Shown here: piece by piece, positions 1 to 12,763 of the stretch
Numbering within the stretch: the stretch's first letter is position 1
Layout of the letters: each line of letters opens with the position of its first letter
Source: Sarcocystis neurona
Taxonomy: Eukaryota; Apicomplexa; Conoidasida; Eucoccidiorida; Sarcocystidae
DNA length: 64,000 nt
Assembly: GCA_000727475.1 (NCBI GenBank)
Contig: KL647302.1
Coordinates: forward strand, 809,449 to 873,448
Direction of reading: 5' to 3'
Position numbers and translations under genes: made by a program
The notes under the pieces: model-generated
The model's input: the letters and a program-made list of their open reading frames with translations, nothing else
Told to the model about the DNA's origin: nothing
The model's database searches: none

Positions 1-721
1 TCGGTAAAAGAAGATCGGTTGGTGTGCACGGCGGTGTAGCTTCGGCCGACCACAGCGCCGGCAGCTTCCACCGCAGATGCACCTGCAGCGCTTCCTGCCA
101 CCTTGTTTCCCAAAAGACTAAATCCTCCACCATCGTATGAGAAAAAGGATGTGGGTGTGTGGCAAACAACGGGAGAAGACATCGTCACGCAGTAAGGAAC
201 GCGGTGAGGAGCGACGCTGGCAGAAGTAGCGGGCGAGGCAGCAGAAACAGGTGAGAAAGTCGCTGCGCTCTCATGAACTACACGAGGAACAGCAACCTCG
301 GATCGCACAACCGGCGAGTTGTCCTTAAGTGGTGAGTAATTGCACATTACGGTGTCCTTGGACATCTTGGGGAGTTTCTGACTCGAAGGAGAGCCTTCAA
401 CAGGGTGTAGCCTAGCAGTAACTGTCTGGTTTGCTATTGCAGCTGATACAGCACTGGCCGTGTACCCCTCGTTATTAGAGTGGGTCACCTTAGAGGGACA
501 CGCACCTGGTGAGTTTGCCATCTGCTGTGCGCACAAACGGTGTAGTTCCGTATTATCAAGCAGCAGCTTTGCGTTCAACATCTGCAATTCCTCCAGTCGC
601 TGCAGCATGAGTTTCTGCGGCGGCACCATCTCCCGGCTCCCTACACAAACGGAAGCGCTTCGTTGACCTTTCTCGGGAGTGAGCTGGGTCGCGTCCCCGC
701 TTCCCTCAGTCTTTCCAACTC
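1..721 (-). CDS. exon segment of the Gln-rich coiled-coil gene, runs off window
   Basis: Acceptor TTTGCAG ends at 722. The minus frame is open to base 1 and contains a clear coiled-coil stretch (MLQRLEELQMLNAKLLLDNT) followed by a Ser/Val/Pro-rich region. Plus-strand ORFs over it are Cys/Ser-rich shadows. The join to the previous exon is unresolved. Confidence 0.55.
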
Positions 722-3700
722 CTGCAAATTCTATAAGCAGCACATGTGTCACACCAGGAGAGGAGGTCAGATGATCTCACAGGCGTACCATGGAAGTTTT
801 CCCACGCTCCCACATTTAGCAGCCCCCTCCCTGAACGTTGGGGTTTTCCCCAGTATTACACTGTCTGCAGTTGCTCATGCCAGAATACAGGAGTTTTCCC
901 CAAGCGCGTTCACTACGTAGCACTACCTCTGTCGGGCAAGCCATCCAGCCTACACACATGCCCACCCAATAATATCAGTTCCTTCTTTGTGCTTCTCATC
1001 GGCAACATCACTGGCGCGGCTAAGTAAACGTTGCCCGTCACAGTAGCGTTTCAAAATGGTGAAAACCTCCAGGATTCCCGCTTGTGAGTACCGCGGCACA
1101 TCGTGACACTTCTTGAAGAACCCTGTTAGCCTTTCTCCCCTTTTTGCCAGCGTATTGTAGAGCACGTCATTCTGTAAGTTGTGGGGACCTGGCAGCAGCG
1201 CCCTTTAATAAGCGTACGATGTATAGAACGCAGATGTCCAGAGATTTCAAACGGAGACGCCGCAGACACGTCAACAGACCCACACGTTGGCATAGCCACT
1301 TTGAGACAAGTGTGATATCCAATCTCCGACAGGGGGTCGACAGCAACGGTCAGGCAAACATCACAGGTGGCGACACTTACAAGGTCAGAGCGAAAACCTT
1401 TGATTTGAACGTGTCTACGAAAGGTAGGCGGTGCCCGAGCACCATATGACAACGGGACGTGCAGAGTTCAGTGGACGATCCGGACGAATGAACGAAACGA
1501 AATTCTCATTCAAGCGGCATTCCTGGAAATTCGAAATTTCATTACTTGCGACGTAATCGGAGTTCAGAAATAGAAAGCAATTACACTATGTAAAAACATT
1601 CGAAGTTTTGCGTCTGCGACACTTACGTTGTTTTTGAGTAGCGAGAACAGCGTCCGTGAAAGACCTCAGGTTTTTTCGCAGGACGTTCACCTCCACCTGC
1701 AGTTGTCTGAGCTGTTGAGCAGTTTCACCGTCCTTCTCGTCATCTGAAAGTATCGATTCTTTGCCTTGCTGCGAGTCCGCTTTACTGTCGCCTGATGGCA
1801 CGACACTTATAATCTCTGGGCTTTCCTCTTTTCCCTTAGAAAGGGCTTTCACTTCTCTCTCGTCAACATTGCACGCAACGACTGCTCGCCGCAGCGAAGC
1901 GCTCAGTGCCTGCACATGTCATAGGCGCCACCCAGGTGAATGTCTGTGTCACGCGAGGAGGCCCATCTTCTGTCGAAGATCACGTTTTCGAATAAACATT
2001 CGACCTTGAAAAATCGGCAGAGCAAAGCTGTGCTGCTGCACGTCCCCGTTATGCGCCTAACCATAGGTTCGCACAATATATATTTAGGTACATCACGTAC
2101 CCACAGGTTTCTGCATGTAGACTTACGCTATCGAGAAGAATATCTACCTTAGTGCTAGTGTCACTCAGACGCCTTCTGCTCAGAGAGCGTCATGCGTCAG
2201 TAGCCCTACGGCGTCTCGGTCGCCTGGATGCGCCCGTGCCTAGGCTTGGTTTTCAAATTTTTGTAGGCCCCATAGAACTTGGTGGCAGAAGCTATACATC
2301 AACCTGACCACCTGTACCAGTAGAACACTTTTCTCTTTCGGCGTAGCGTGGCCCATGCGAAGCTGTCGTCTTGTTGAGATTACTACTGCTCTCCCGGTGT
2401 GCTTCTTCAAGCTACGCGTCTTCCGCAACGCAAAGCGATGCCGTCATGTCATTCTGCTGATTCACGGCGTCCACTGCCACTTCTTCCTTTTCACGAATTG
2501 AATCTATAAATAGCAACCTTGAAACACGTGCAAGTTACTAATGGTGGGCAGTCACTGTCAGCCAAGACTATGAAGGGAGAACCTATCCTACGGGAGTTGA
2601 GGTCGAGCTACCCGTTGCATTGTTCGCTTCTCCCACGTGTCGTGCGCGCAAAAACTTGCGTCTCTCAGATTTCCATACAGTGCAAACAAAACGACATTAC
2701 AAAGCAATGTACGTAAGAAAAAAATCTCCAGCCTTACAGCCTCCTCGTCTCGGGCGAGTTCGTTAGTGTCAAGAACCTCGACAGCACGTTTTAGCTTGTC
2801 AACAAGCGCAACCAGTGTGTGGCTGACTTCCTCCCGACTCGCGAGCAACTTTTTTAGAGACTCTTCCTCTTCTTGTTCCTCCTCAGAAAACATGCGTACT
2901 TCTGCCTCGTCTGAGTGATCCTCGTCATTCACCTCCTCAGCGCCATCTTCTGGGGCAAGAGCTCTGTACGTGTCTCCAGCTGCTGCTCCCCCTCCTGAAC
3001 AGGCTGCTCGACAGGCTGCCCTGCCCGCTACGCGGGGAGAGACAGGTGTGCCACGACTGGACGTAAGTCGCCGCGGAGACCAAGGGGCGCTAGCGACTGC
3101 TTCAGCCAGGGCGTCTTGCGCGAGCATCACGATATCATAGAGTTGGTTTTTTTGGTGAGTAACGTCTGTAAGGCGTTGCCGTAGGGAGTTGCCGAGCTGC
3201 TGGGTATGCGCCAGCTGCTGTTGCAGTTCTTCTTTCTCCGCCTCCTTTCGCTGGATGTCTTGAAAGTACTGACGCTTTAGCATCTGCTCGAGTTGAAAGC
3301 TATCCTCTTGCATGAGTCGTTTCTCCGTCTCCTGCTCCCGCAGCTTCTCAGCCAGCCGCTGCAGCTGCACAGCGTCACTGTCTTCGTGTTCTTCTCTGCT
3401 TCGGCTGCCTCTAATATTGTTTGAGAATGTGCGCACTCTCGATTCACACGCCAAAGCATCAGCTTCACTTCTTTCCTCACCACTCCTCTCCCCACTTGTT
3501 CCCGTCAGACAACCTTGCACTTCGTCCTGTATGCTCCCACATGCATGCTTGTGTTGCTTCAATAAGCAGCGACCCTTCTGTGTCGTGCTTTTCTGTAGCA
3601 TTTCTTCTACCTCTTCCACCGTTGCTGATTCTGTCCCTCGTGCAACATGCGAGGAACGCAGCTGCTGCGACACTGCGAGACTCAAATCCAATCTCGCAAA

Positions 3701-5506
3701 ACTTGTCTTTCCCTTCTGCAGCAAATCCCGCTCCGTCGAGGCGTCACCAGCGGTGACATCATCATTACTCTGATCGTTCGCCAGTGCACCTTGTTCTGCA
3801 CCTTCTGCTGCAGGTTGGTATGCTTCTCTGCTGGCTGGTTCAGACGGCGCGTTGAGAGGTGTACCGACTGAGCGTAGGGAGCCCCCCCGCTGTCTGCGCG
3901 AAGAGTATGCAAAGCCGGCCTGCGCATTCTGCATTTCAGTCTGGATAAAAGACGTGGTCTGCTCTGGAGCTGCAGCACCAGCGGACTGTGCGACCCTCAC
4001 TGCTTCAGCAGAAGATGTTTTGTCTCCTCCAGGTCTTACAGATGAAGAGTGCTCCATAGCGCAATTCTCTTCACGTATGGAACCATCCGTGAGGCTCGAG
4101 TAGCGCACGTCACGTTCGCCGCAAGCTTTGGAGCTAGGTTCTGAAGGTATTTGCTCCGGACGCTGTTCCTGTCGTTTCTGCGCAGCGGCAGTGCAGGATG
4201 CATGATCTAAGGCAGCAAAAGACCTTGTCGAAGCGCTTGCGAGCGGACCTACTGAGGACCCTTCTCGTGAACAAGTCGACACGGCACTCTCCTCGTCCTC
4301 CAGGCTTCTCACTTGCAATGGCGTAGCGGGATTAGCAGCGGCTACTGCAGTAGCCCCCCCGTATACAGCAGACGGGTTCTGAGGTGTAAGGGAATCGTTC
4401 TGAAGCAGAACTGAACCGACGTGAAGGCCCCTGCCTGCCTCACGCTGCGCACGCGGTTCTCTTTGAGAAATATGTCGACCTCCGCAAGATGGAGAAGCAC
4501 CACCTAGTCCTTCTGCTGGCAACGCTCCGCATGAAACGACGGATGACGCATCTACAGGATGTCCCGAGGCGCTGTTCTCTACCGAGAAATCAGCGTCACG
4601 ATTCGTGACTGCGAAATGCTTTGAAGGTGTCTGCAGTGCTGCAGCTGCGGGTCTGCTCCATCCCGTCGCAGATGTCTCTTGCGGTGCTTTCTGCTGATGC
4701 GTGTGATGCTGCACCGCCTGCTGTCGCAGAGCAGGCTGCTCGGGGGACCCTTGGTCACTCAAGAAAGCGTTTTTTCCTTCGCGCTGCTCGATTTTACGCT
4801 GCTGCAGCACTGCCTGCTGAACGTCGAAATGCTGCAGTGCCGGACCCTGGACGTGGTGTTGTCGCAGGAGTTGCTGCTGCAGACTGTTCTGCTTCACAAC
4901 AGGCTGATTTAGACCTGGCTGCGAGAAGACTTGCTGCTGAAGAGGGTGCTGCTGCGTGAGAGAAGATGCCTCCTCCTCGGCAATGCGTGAGTCACTGCAG
5001 TTCACGCCAGAGTTGTCCAAAAGCTGCAACTGAGAAACAGAGAGCTGCTCGTCCGTGCGTTGCAACACATGATGCGGGTGCTCCCGCTCGATACTAATTG
5101 AAGTGTCATCGTCCGAAATAGCGACTGGAACGGCCGGCGGATTTCCAGCTGCACACAGCGGCAACTGGAGTAGTCCCCCGGGGAAGGTTTGTTCTTTCAG
5201 CTGCTGTTCCCCGGTGAGCGTAAGGAAGCGCTGCTGCAGAATTAGGTTTTTATAATCAATTTCTTGCTCCAGGTGAGCGTAACTCTGCTCTTGCAGCTGC
5301 TGCTGTCGCAGGTGGAGCATGTGCTGCAAACGCTGCTGCTGGAGCCTGATTTCTTCGTCCAGGAGGAAACTTTTCAAAGCGAAGGCTGCTGTATCACTCA
5401 GACCTAGGCGACCGCTGCTGCTGCTGTTCCTGCGAGGCTGGATACTGGCATGCGAGCCGGGCGAAGAAGCGTCGGAAGATGCGCTGGCCAGCAGCAGCGC
5501 AGACAT
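1..5506 (-). CDS. Gln-rich coiled-coil protein, multi-exon, 3' end beyond window
   Basis: Not recognised. The gene reads leftward from an ATG at 5506. The first exon (5506-2738, 923 codons) opens with MSALLLASASSDASSPGSHA, then a Gln/Leu heptad-like segment (roughly residues 45-110), a long Gln/Ser/Glu-rich middle, and acidic coiled coil near its end. It stops at a GTAAGG donor in phase 0 and continues at an acceptor at 1910 (exon 1909-1627, charged coiled coil). That exon ends at a GTAAGT donor in phase 1, matching an acceptor at 1189. Two further exon segments follow down to base 1. The start is supported by being the first in-frame Met before the coiled coil and by the stop of another gene only 235 bases upstream. 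A scaffold or cytoskeletal role is conceivable but is inference. No signal peptide or membrane segment is visible. Confidence 0.75.
960..1188 (-). CDS. exon 3 segment of the Gln-rich coiled-coil gene
   Basis: Acceptor CTGCCAG ending at 1189 completes the Arg codon left by exon 2. The frame then reads through NDVLYNTLAKRGERLTGFFK and on to about 960 before a stop. I did not find a convincing donor, so the left end is approximate. Confidence 0.5.
1627..1909 (-). CDS. exon 2 of the Gln-rich coiled-coil gene
   Basis: Acceptor GTGCAG ending at 1910, donor GTAAGT from 1626, 283 bases. It joins exon 1 in phase 0 and leaves in phase 1. The product is charged and helical, including TAQQLRQLQVEVNVLRKNLR. 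The length and both phases fit. Confidence 0.65.
2738..5506 (-). CDS. exon 1 of the Gln-rich coiled-coil gene
   Basis: An open frame of 923 codons with CAG-type Gln codons on the coding strand. The ORF runs on past 2738 to 2588, but GAGGCT|GTAAGG at 2738/2737 is a good donor, and the residues beyond it (Phe/Leu/Cys-rich) change character, so the exon probably ends there. The C-terminal part is acidic coiled coil. Confidence 0.75.
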
Positions 5507-5740
5507 GGTGCTGCTGTAGCCTTTATTCTAAAATGCAGCTTCCTCTGTCCCGTCGTTTCAGCAGTTCCCTTGTATTGTGCAACTCGTCGTCTCGTCGCCT
5601 CACGGCTACTCCCAGAGGGTATGCCACACATACACAACAAAGTACCTCTTTTCCCGTGTGTAAGAGTCTGTAAAGAGACCACAGTTAACCAAAAACCTTC
5701 CTCGTCCGCTCCGGTGCGAGGATTAGCTCGGTCATGTGTT

Positions 5741-6393
5741 TTACGCCACGCGCGACAGGTAGTCGTTTGAGCTTAGAACATCACGCAGTTGTACACAGAA
5801 AAGATTTACATCATAAGGATATGCGCTGCGATGTAAGCGTACATTATATGCCAACCAACTTGCGACATATTTCTGATGGAGAAGAAGACAGGAATGCGGG
5901 GGTCCGGAGCACACGAGTGTCAGAAAATTGCCACCTAGTTGCTGCAAGGTGCATGGACTTAAGACAATGACGTCACAGGTAAGCTATGCCCAAGCACGGA
6001 AATCAAATACTCACCGTCACGCCATCTGACGAATAGGCGAAGCAGAGTATGCACGCGCGTGAGGGACGCAATACTAGATTTCAGGGACATCACGCACACG
6101 ACAGACTGACTGTTAAGGTACGTATGTGTACTGATAAAAGCATTCTTCTTCAGGAGGGGACAAAACGAGAAAGGGCACAAAGTTGTGTACTACGGGTAAG
6201 ATAAGGCAGGCAGAAAAGCAGAGGACAAGGAGAACTCACCGATGGTAACTAACGTGAAGCAGCTAGCGGCACAGGATGCCGCTACCTCCGGCGTCCAGTG
6301 AAAAGACACCGACTCTGTGGAGGGTTGTAGGCCAGAAGAAAGTGGCGACCGGCGTGGATACCTGAAGTATTGCATGATTTCACTTCGATGCAT
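5741..6393 (-). CDS. small three-exon gene, hypothetical protein of about 137 residues
   Basis: Not recognised. Exons 6393-6240, 6073-6015 and 5941-5741 join with matching phases (1, then 0) at donors GTGAGT and GTGAGT and acceptors ending TCTAG and TTGCAG. The Met at 6393 gives a complete ORF ending in TAA at 5741. Alternatively 6361-6240 is an internal exon (acceptor ACTTCAG at 6362) and this is the 3' end of a longer gene. The product is Ser/Ala-rich early and has a Tyr/Leu/Val-rich C-terminal part without an obvious membrane span. It lies 235 bases upstream of the coiled-coil gene on the same strand. Confidence 0.5.
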
Positions 6394-6995
6394 CTCGCTC
6401 AAGGTTCGAGGTAACGTGTGTTCGACGTAGTATGCAATTCAAACGTGGTAATGTAAAGTCTACGAAGATCTTAGGCTCAATCACTAACGCCACCCTCCGC
6501 GTCCGATCTTAACATTTCCGGGTGCCACATGCAGGAATATTATAGCCAACTTTGGACAAAACTTACTTTTTCAACATATGAGTTCCAGTTCTTTCAGTAA
6601 TTAGCTCTCTGAATGCTACAACTGGTCCGCCGCCCGCACGGCTGACCCCACTGCTGCAACTGCTCCTCCCCTGCCTTTCAAAACCACTTCCCCACCTCGT
6701 CCCCATTACGAGAGATAAAGGAGTTCGTCTTTCCCTTCAGGGGATCAGAAAAGATCTCGCACTCCGTGATGGCATTTGCCGCAGAGTAACCTGGCGAACG
6801 CGTGCGCCACGATGTGTCGCGAGGTGCACTTTACGTGCCCGCCGCGCGCAGAGGACTGTACAAGCGGTATGTATGTATGAAAACGTAGCCAAATTCACAG
6901 GCATGCTCTTCCATGCAGGAGGGAGGATACGGCGGATGTAAATAGCAAATCAAGCAGATAATGGGTAGGAAACGGCACTTTCTCGGCAAAATCTT
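6394..6995. other. spacer without a recognised gene
   Basis: No convincing exon on either strand. Mixed composition with no notable repeat. Confidence 0.4.
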
Positions 6996-7146
6996 TCATC
7001 TCATGGCAGCGTATAGCAGGTCTGTGTGTAAAATACTACTTGTCCTGGCGTGACGACAGCGCGACCCAGCCGCCGGCGACAGACACCAGAGACCCGCGTC
7101 TTCTGTCTCGCCAGCACACATCATCAGGTAGGTGGCCATAGATACC
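6996..7146 (-). CDS. exon-like segment, possible terminal exon
   Basis: Acceptor ATGTATTCAG ends at 7147. The frame reads MATYLMMCAGETEDAGLWCL and continues to a TGA at 6996. The composition is protein-like and unlike the flanking spacer. It could be the last exon of an unresolved minus-strand gene. Confidence 0.35.
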
Positions 7147-7959
7147 CTGAATACATGTGAGTACACGTATGGATATCTCTCCGACCAACACACGCAAACC
7201 ATGAGGCGGTACTTGCATTTGTGTACGCACCCGCAGACACGCAGGCGTTACAGGAACGGTCGCTTGTTTTCCACTGTTGTGTGGAGGTCCAGGTATGCGC
7301 GATATACTGGAGAAAACACGCGAAGTGGGAAACTTGTTTTTAGCCACTTAGTTGCGTAGATCAAAGGCTGCGTTGCCTGTATACGGGAAGAATCCGCTTC
7401 AGCAAGCAGCTCTGCGCATCAAGTGCGTATGTGTAGACAGGAGTACATTCGTGGGCGTTGTCTAATGCACATCACGTGCGGAGGACGGCATAAGACGATA
7501 TGCGCTGCGCTCCACCACGGAAGAGTCTTTGCAGTACAGGGATGGAAAGTTTCTCAACCACTTGTGGAACTTTTAGTCCATGAAAAGTGCGCTGCATCTC
7601 TTGTATCGGTGCTTAGGACGTCGTGAAATCGACTCGCTAGGGCGCGTCGCTTTGACAGCCGTTTCGGTTATTTTCTGCGTTTCTAAAAGTCAGAAGAATC
7701 CGTCTGAGAGAAATTTCCCGAGTTTCTGCAGCTCCCTTAATGCTACTGGGCACTTCTTGATGAGTATGTTACCCCGCTTGGAGGTTGTGCCACACTGGGG
7801 TTCTGCAGAAATGTTATAGGGCAGACATTGGCCTGTAGACAGTTATGCTACTCGCCGTAGGTATACGACAACGTAGAATACAGCGAGGAGCAGAAACCTC
7901 TCGTATCACTCGGGACGCTTTAGACGGAGCACTTATAAAACAGCGACATCAACACTTAC

Positions 7960-8147
7960 ATGAAAGTACCTGAATCTGTGTGCTACGTAGAGATTTCAGC
8001 AGCGTGCGTGATGCGTTCAGACCACTCTTCTACGCGGGATATTTTCCGACCGCAGACATTCGCGGACGCAGATTCTTTCCTATGTCAGTGCGCGGTGAAT
8101 CAAACAGAGACAAAAAGTGTGCGCAAAGCTCCGCTGCCGCGGCAATG
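7960..8147 (-). pseudogene. exon-like segment with an in-frame TAG, partly duplicated upstream
   Basis: After acceptor CTTTCGTCAG (ending 8148) the frame reads an Ala/Leu-rich stretch, meets a TAG at 8032-8030, and then stays open and protein-like (SGLNASRTLLKSLRSTQIQV) to a good GTAAGT donor at 7959. Either it is a decayed exon, or two exons with an intron I cannot place, or chance. A diverged copy of the intron-exon border lies at about 8,320-8,400. Confidence 0.3.
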
Positions 8148-8159
8148 CTGACGAAAGGT

Positions 8160-11100
8160 AGAATAGACTCAATGCTACGTAGCAGCCTCAATGCTACACA
8201 ACGCCGCAGCACCTCGTAAACGCTTCGGTCGTGTGTTCCGCTGGAAATTCTACACCCAGTGTGCTGTACGGAGTCAGCTTATTTCAATTGTAGGTTTCAG
8301 CTACACATTTCCCTACATAAAGTGTGCGCAGGGCTTCGTTGCCCCAGCCGTACTGCCGAAAGGAGACACAGGTTGATTGCTACGCAACGCGCTAATAAGT
8401 AGCAAATGCCTCGGGTCCCAACAGCTCAAAGGAATTCTCGGGGAAGCTAGTTTATAATGTGCTACACGGATCGCTTCCTTCGGTGGTAGCTCTACGCTAC
8501 GCATCATTCGACATGTTCAGGCATCTGTGCACTTCTTTAATGTAGCGGGCGCTAGCGTACACCGGTTTCCAGCATCCCAGTATTCCAGCTCTCACTCGTG
8601 CGCGGATGACACCTAGGAACGGCGAGCGTAGCCAACTGGATCGCCTCAATTGCTTGAAGCGTGTCCGCCGTATGTGTGCACGTGCTGCATGGGGCACCAT
8701 ATACATACGTAAGCACCATAAATTGTGTTCACTAGAGAATCGCTCTGTGTCCAGGATCTCAGAAACGTGTGTCTGCCTACGTACAGCTATTACATGGGGA
8801 GAACGGAGGACCACCTGCGTGTTCAAAAGTTTAGTCAAGTCTATAGGGAATGTACGAAGAAGATTTTTATGTGGCGTAGATATACGTGCTAGCTAATTTG
8901 TCTAGACTAGGTACTTACTAGGTGTTTCATCCCCCGCAGAGCAAACCTACAAAAAACGCGCATGAATAAAAGAAAAAAATACTAGGACTGGAACACACAC
9001 CAGAAATGCTACACGTGTACGTAGGACGCCGCATACGCCTTTTAGTACGCTGGACTGGCCTAGGGAACTCTGTGGCCTCTACTAGACGCCACCTTCTTCA
9101 AACATACGTGTGCTTGACTATCCCCATTTTATGCTTCTGTGCCGATATCTGTAGAACCGAAACCGAAATCTCGTAACTAGGCGCAGACAAAGAGGCAGGC
9201 ATGCCTACGAGAGGGCAGTCATATACACGCTTGATCACGCAGGTATGCATCAATGGCTACGAATATAATTACTCGAGAAGCGCGATACGTGTATCTCGTG
9301 TGGGTGTGTGTTGCCAAAACTGTACCAATGTACTCACCGATCAACGAGCGAGGTAAGAACTAATCACAGTCTACTATCGGACATTCTCTAATGTGGGAAA
9401 ATTACTCAGATAAGTAAAGCGATACACAGGGTGACTGTCAATTTTTGTACTCTCTATAGCAGCTTCCTTGCTACACGTGTTTTCCTGCCTCGGACAGTTA
9501 CTGGCCGTTTCACATTTGTGATCAGTCGAGTCAATTGTGTAACCTTGAAGGTCGCTCCTTTTCTGTATAGACAGACATAAAACTGTGGACGTACACATAT
9601 ACATACATATATATATACACATATATACGTATGTATGAGATGGCAACAAGAGCCAAACTCCGGGCGGCTCCAGGATAGAGATTTTTCGTATGTACGCACA
9701 TATATATATACACCTACGTACCTATATATTACATACATACGTATACCTCATTATGCGTTAAAAAACAACGAGAGAATTATCTGCTAAAGCGCGCTGAACA
9801 CTATCAGCTCGCTGTTTTCGTGCGTCCAGTATAATGTGTACATACATATATATATATCCCCCTTGATATATCAGAGTGTACGATTTCGATCCTGGTCGGA
9901 CGTGCGTAGCTACCCACAAGGGGACGCTATGAAAACGCAGTGCAACGCACACTTCGTGGAAGTGATGGGCCACACATATATGCATATATATATATATACA
10001 TATATGTATATATTTACAAACGTGTCTCTATCTGACACGCTCTGCCGATACGTGTGCACGGTAAGACTGTCGCGTGTTCAAGACTTTTACGGACATCAGT
10101 TAACAGGAAACCAGTAAACGTCTTACAGCAGCATAGTCAAGGAATGGAGTCACCACGCAGAAAGCACAAATTGCAATGCGGTTTCTTGGCCGCTGTGTGT
10201 CGAGCTTACGATATGGTGGACCTTCCTGCTTCTCGCAGCTAAGGGCAGCTCTCCACTCGCAACATATATTTGTTCACAAATATGGCCACACGGTTGGCGC
10301 GGTCATTGACGTATGGAGCTTCCTCCGTGTGCTCGTGTGCAGGTGCAGATAACGTGTGTGTACAGATTTATACACGTGCACACAGAACTACGTGTGTACG
10401 CAAGAATATTCGAGCACAACGATACGTGTCTGTGGCGCCTTGAACCCCGCTGAAATACGAAGTCACGCACGCGTACATACGCAGTCTGCCCAATACTGTG
10501 GGCAGCTTTTCACCACCGCCGTAAGGTAACGTTTTTACGCAAGCGTTTAATCCATTTAGTACCCCCGTCTGTTGAGACGGATATTTAGCGGGCCCAAAAG
10601 GTAACGTAGGCCTGGTCTCTCCAAATGTAGAGCAGCCCTAACTGCTGTTGCGCTTCGGAGCTGCCAGAGCACAAATTAAGACGCATGCGTGCGTGCACTC
10701 AAGCGCAATGCGTTTGCTCGAAAACGCTTGAGCGAGTGACGCAACTACAGAAACAGAACGACGGTTCCCTCTATCCATACTTCGTACCTTCACGCGTGTC
10801 CTGCCACATGAGGCAGGTAGTCTACTGGTGTGGAACGCCCCGAGCGGGGTGCACGTGGATGTGCCTATGTCGCCTTCCCCCTCTTTGCTAGATGCTTTAC
10901 ACCCTCTGTTCGTACATATATATATATATATACACGCATATGCACACACGTGTACAGTGGTGTGTATTTTCAGGTGCGTGTCCACACACAGTGACCGACA
11001 CGTGCAAATCCATACACGCGCACGAGCAAAAGTGTGTACCGACGCCTATATGCATTCATATGGAACCCGTTCAATTCACGGGTTTTCGTGCGATTCGGCC

Positions 11101-11346
11101 TGAAAACTCCCGGCAGCCGCTAGTGTAAACAACTGCAGACACCTTTTCACGCAAGCTGCCTCAAAAGATCACCGCCAGAACCCAGAAGTCGCAGTCGGTC
11201 TCTTTCCTTGCTCCCGTATGTGGGCGGATTGCAAAGCAACGTAAGAACGATAATGTCTGCCCAGTTTTCAGGCGCTTGCGCCCAAATCGACGTATACATT
11301 CTAGCTTCTCACTAAAAGTGCCTTGCTGCTCCTGCCGCGAAGTTCG
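8160..11346. other. gene-poor stretch rich in TA/CA microsatellites
   Basis: No reliable exon. It contains TA-rich runs near 9,596-9,630, 9,697-9,735, 9,838-9,860, 9,976-10,015 and 10,912-10,936. ORFs here translate to Tyr/Ile/Val/Cys-rich repeats produced by the microsatellites. A GTGAGT donor-like site on the minus strand near 9,343 may belong to a small exon that cannot be delimited. Confidence 0.4.
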
Positions 11347-11416
11347 TCAGCGTTCGAAAACATCGGCCAGTAGCGCCTCGATCGCTCCTGCATTCGACGT
11401 GTCCACCTCTACCAGC
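11347..11416 (-). CDS. exon-like segment, possible terminal exon
   Basis: Acceptor CTCATTCGCAG ends at 11417. The frame reads LVEVDTSNAGAIEALLADVF and ends at TGA 11349-11347. It looks like a real amphipathic helix pair. Plus-strand ORFs over it are Ser-rich and less protein-like. It may be the 3' end of the giant gene or of a separate gene. Confidence 0.35.
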
Positions 11417-12349
11417 CTGCGAATGAGATCGACATTCGGGTCACCAGTACATCACAAGTCTCGAGGTACGTGTGTGAGTACACATATGTATGCATATATA
11501 CACTTCATCTATACGCGCGTAAACTATGTGTACACACATACATGTGCACGTCCTTCTGTATGTGGGCATATATGTATTTGCATGACTCCCGACGGGGTAA
11601 ACACTCAGAGCGTCTGGACAGCTTTGCAGAAGCGCACGCTTTGCAGAAGTGTGCGGCACACGTCACGCGCGTCTGTGACAGCACAGGAAGAGAAACTAGT
11701 GCAGAGCAGATGCCTAATTACACATGGTTTCTGCGTTGCTACCACACAACTTCGCATCCTGAGAAATCCTGACGCCAAGCGCGACGCTCCAATGAAGACA
11801 CTGTTCCTTCGTTTCTCGCGGTTAACTACGCTTGGTCTGTGTACCACGTAGGTGACCCACAAGGGGAGGAACCGACAGCGCAACTGTGGTGTGTCCAGCA
11901 GTGCTTGTTATCATGAGCGTATGCTGTAAACGAAGGGGGATAAACTCTATCTGCACACACTGCGCTGCCGTGTGTCTCTCCCTCTCGCTGCAGACGTGCA
12001 CGCGCGACGCTCACGACCACTGCCCCGGGAAAAAACCAGGAGCAACTCGCAAAGCCCGCAACCACTGCGAAGCTTCGCCGCGACGTCCCTATACACGTAT
12101 TCGACTTACACAAAAAGAAGTGAGAAATAATACGCACGTGTAGTTAGACGTGTATATAAATGCACATCTAGCACACGTACGTTGGTACGCGCACAAAGTG
12201 TCAGAGGGGAATTTTGGAGACGTTGCTGCCTTCTTGCGTGTAACCTGCGGAACTATTTGTCCTGCTGCGTCTTTGTGTTGAAACCCACATATATACGTTT
12301 ACATGTGTAGTGCCACAGGCACATGACTATGTATATACTTGCACACTGA

Positions 12350-12475
12350 TTACAACCCCGCTTTCAGGCACTGCCACTTTTCGTAGGCAGTCACGCAGGC
12401 ACTGTGTGCCTTCGCTCTTGTACTGGAAAACTCAAACACTTCCTCCTCTGAAAGACGGTTGCTCTGCACACATTG
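12350..12475 (-). CDS. exon-like segment, possible terminal exon
   Basis: After a GTGCAG acceptor the frame reads NRLSEEEVFEFSSTRAKAHS and ends at TAA 12350. Phase does not match the donor at 12763, so it belongs there only if another exon lies between. Confidence 0.3.
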   Translation of the reverse strand, partial: QCVQSNRLSEEEVFEFSSTRAKAHSACVTAYEKWQCLKAGL

Positions 12476-12763
12476 ACACCCATGCATGCGCGTGTTTAGA
12501 GAGACACCTTGGTACGCACACGTGTGAGTAGATGCACATGTTGGAGTGTGGCATCCATACATATGAAGAAAGATCCACTTGTGTAATGCAACATTAATGC
12601 TGACACCAAAAGCCTGCGTAGAGGTATGCATGAGTGCCCGGATACCGGCCTGTGCATGTCGGACTCTCAAAGCAAGTAGCGGTGGAAGTCTATTCAACCT
12701 TTCAGACGCACAAACACACGTGTGGGGCGACAAAGTCAAAATACGTAAGCAGCACAATCTCAC

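Noticed and set aside
9374..10117. Several Tyr/Ile/Val-rich ORFs
   Set aside because: Microsatellite translation artefacts.
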